NCBI GenBank assembly: GCA_963678705.1
Contig: OY783210.1
Location: forward strand, 13,579,331-13,643,330
DNA: 64,000 bases
DNA from: Panorpa germanica
Lineage: Eukaryota > Arthropoda > Insecta > Mecoptera > Panorpidae
Direction: 5' to 3'
Shown here one piece after another: positions 62,586 through 64,000 of the stretch (within the stretch, counting starts at the first letter, position 1; every line of letters starts with the position of its first letter). The position numbers and the translations under genes are program-made. The notes beneath the pieces were generated by a model. That model had not been told where the DNA came from. It worked only from the letters and a program-made list of their open reading frames with translations, and made no database searches.

Positions 62586-63355
62586 GGGTTGTTCAACAAG
62601 AGCGGTCATTTTAAATAAACAGAAAAGCGCAATATTTTCGTGAAAAGTGGTGTTATTTTTATTTTAATTCAAAGTACAAAATCTGAGGTTAGTAATGAAA
62701 CACAATATCTGCCAATGGGCTTGTGTCCTATGTCGTAATTTCTACAAAAGTGTACTATATATTGATAAAGTTGGTTACTAGAACCTCAAATGTTCAATTA
62801 TTTTTTAATAACTCCTTATATGTTAAGAGATATTGGCAATTAAAAAAGTCATTTTGTCTCTTTAATTATTAAAGGGATTCAACGTTGTACACATTCCAAA
62901 TGCATGTGACATCACAATCCTTGGTAACCTTACAGCTCATAAATCTCTGCTATATGTATTTATATATCAAAATATCAAATATTATTTACAGCTATTTCAA
63001 GGAACAATAAAATTCCAATATTATGTCTGCCGTAACAGGGTTAAATAAAATAAAACCTTATTATTCTTTGACTTGACTTGATTATTTAACTACCAACAGC
63101 ATTTAACGTCATACAAATATGGCCGATTATTTTCTAGCGCTAAAACTACAATTCAAACTTTTAATTGCTATATCTCCGTCAACATTTAGATATTTAATAA
63201 AATAGACACGCCAATACACATTTATTAACATCAATTTCAATCATCAATTGAAAAATCGACCAGTAAAAATTGAGGACACAAGTCCATTGTCATTAGAATG
63301 ATTGTTGATAGTTAAAAAATGGTACCAAATTTAAAATGACAGCTCTTGTTGAAAG
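62586..63355. mobile_element. TIR element split by a family A insertion
   Basis: Left end TTGTTCAACAAGAGCGGTCA and right end TGACAGCTCTTGTTGAAAGA are inverse complements. The family A element 62714-63288 lies between them, so the host element was about 190 bp. Confidence 0.55.
62714..63288 (+). mobile_element. Family A element, copy A8
   Basis: From AATGGGCTTGTGTCCT to GAGGACACAAGTCCATT, with small internal losses. Nested in the element at 62586-63355. Confidence 0.85.
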
Positions 63356-64000
63356 ACATATTATTATTCACATATTATTCGCAACCAAAATTAAAGTGTG
63401 CAATTGTACGAGTATGTAGTACACTTCAACCGGGACGTACTTAAAATCAATTTCGAATAAAGTTTTAGATAAATTTGCATTGCATGGAATTAAATATTGC
63501 ACTATAATGGAACGTACGATAAATTTTCACTAGATAAAATAGAATCTGTATTTCTATGCGTTTCATTGTTTAGTATTTCTGTATTTAATAGAGTACAAAT
63601 GTAGGTTCATTTGAATAATTCTTTTCAATATATTTTTCCTTTTTTATTACACATACACACAAAATGTTTTAGTATTTATTTTCTTCAAAGTGAGTTAGTT
63701 CTTAACCGACTCCGCATTCTTAAATCGTAGAGTATAAAAATAAGACAAAACCAACACTACTTTTGATAGTGTCTATTTATTATTCTCATCATATACATTT
63801 TTGTAGAATTTTCTTTTAAATGTATATATTATATAAATGTTACATAATTAATACATTTGAATTGCATGTGTTTCTTATGAACGCATAACGTTTCTTGTTC
63901 TAAAATAATTAAAGAAATCTGCCATGGACATGGATAATGCTGTTGCACATATTTGTTTTATTTATGTGGCAAACTTTCACTGAGTAGTTTTTATTTGTAA
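63356..64000. other. No gene seen
   Basis: AT-rich up to the window end. Confidence 0.4.

Overview
The window is AT-rich animal nuclear DNA with short spliced exons, polyadenylation signals and dense TIR elements. The gene content, the many TTAA-flanked elements and several repeat types point to an insect, most likely a moth or butterfly. This is inference; no sequence search was run.

The first 17 kb is gene-dense. In order it holds: (i) the 3' part of an atypical myosin, + strand, seven coding exons from 4765 to 7970, probably dachs; (ii) a four-exon 196-residue coiled-coil protein with an acidic tail on the - strand (9373-11137), unidentified; (iii) a HINT3-type HIT hydrolase on the + strand (11453-12112), sharing a 315-bp divergent promoter with (ii); (iv) a TMX3-like transmembrane protein disulfide isomerase, + strand, eight exons (12750-14728); (v) PDCD5, - strand, three exons (16053-16652), followed by a decayed tandem copy of its own 3' end (15715-15890). 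A candidate first coding exon of a further + strand gene starts at 17303 and may be continued by a micro-exon at 21995-22042; if real, most of the remaining window would be its introns. Genes ii to v look like ordinary cellular genes that are neighbours rather than a functional pathway.

From about 17.4 kb to the end I find almost no confident coding sequence. Exceptions are an unidentified multi-pass membrane protein exon on the - strand (27175-27766), a piggyBac-type cysteine-rich C-terminus (27891-27989), and two weak small open frames (36931-37149 and 48528-48761). The rest is mobile-element debris: eight copies of a ~640-bp TIR element (family A), three copies of an ACCCAGTAAAC-ended element (family B) and relatives (family H), TTAA-flanked elements (family C and a long foldback), a second foldback, a hAT-like element with a perfect 8-bp target duplication, two mariner relics, two members of a pyrimidine/purine-asymmetric repeat plus two degenerate ones, a nested composite with a 183-bp tandem duplication, and a 117-bp (TA)n tract. 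Several insertions are nested, giving a relative order of events.

The most notable observations are the in-frame decayed duplicate of the PDCD5 terminal exon, the TTTGACA/TGTCAAA motif clusters at gene starts, the hAT-like element whose internal coding relic looks like another transposase class, and the membrane-protein exon stranded among repeats.
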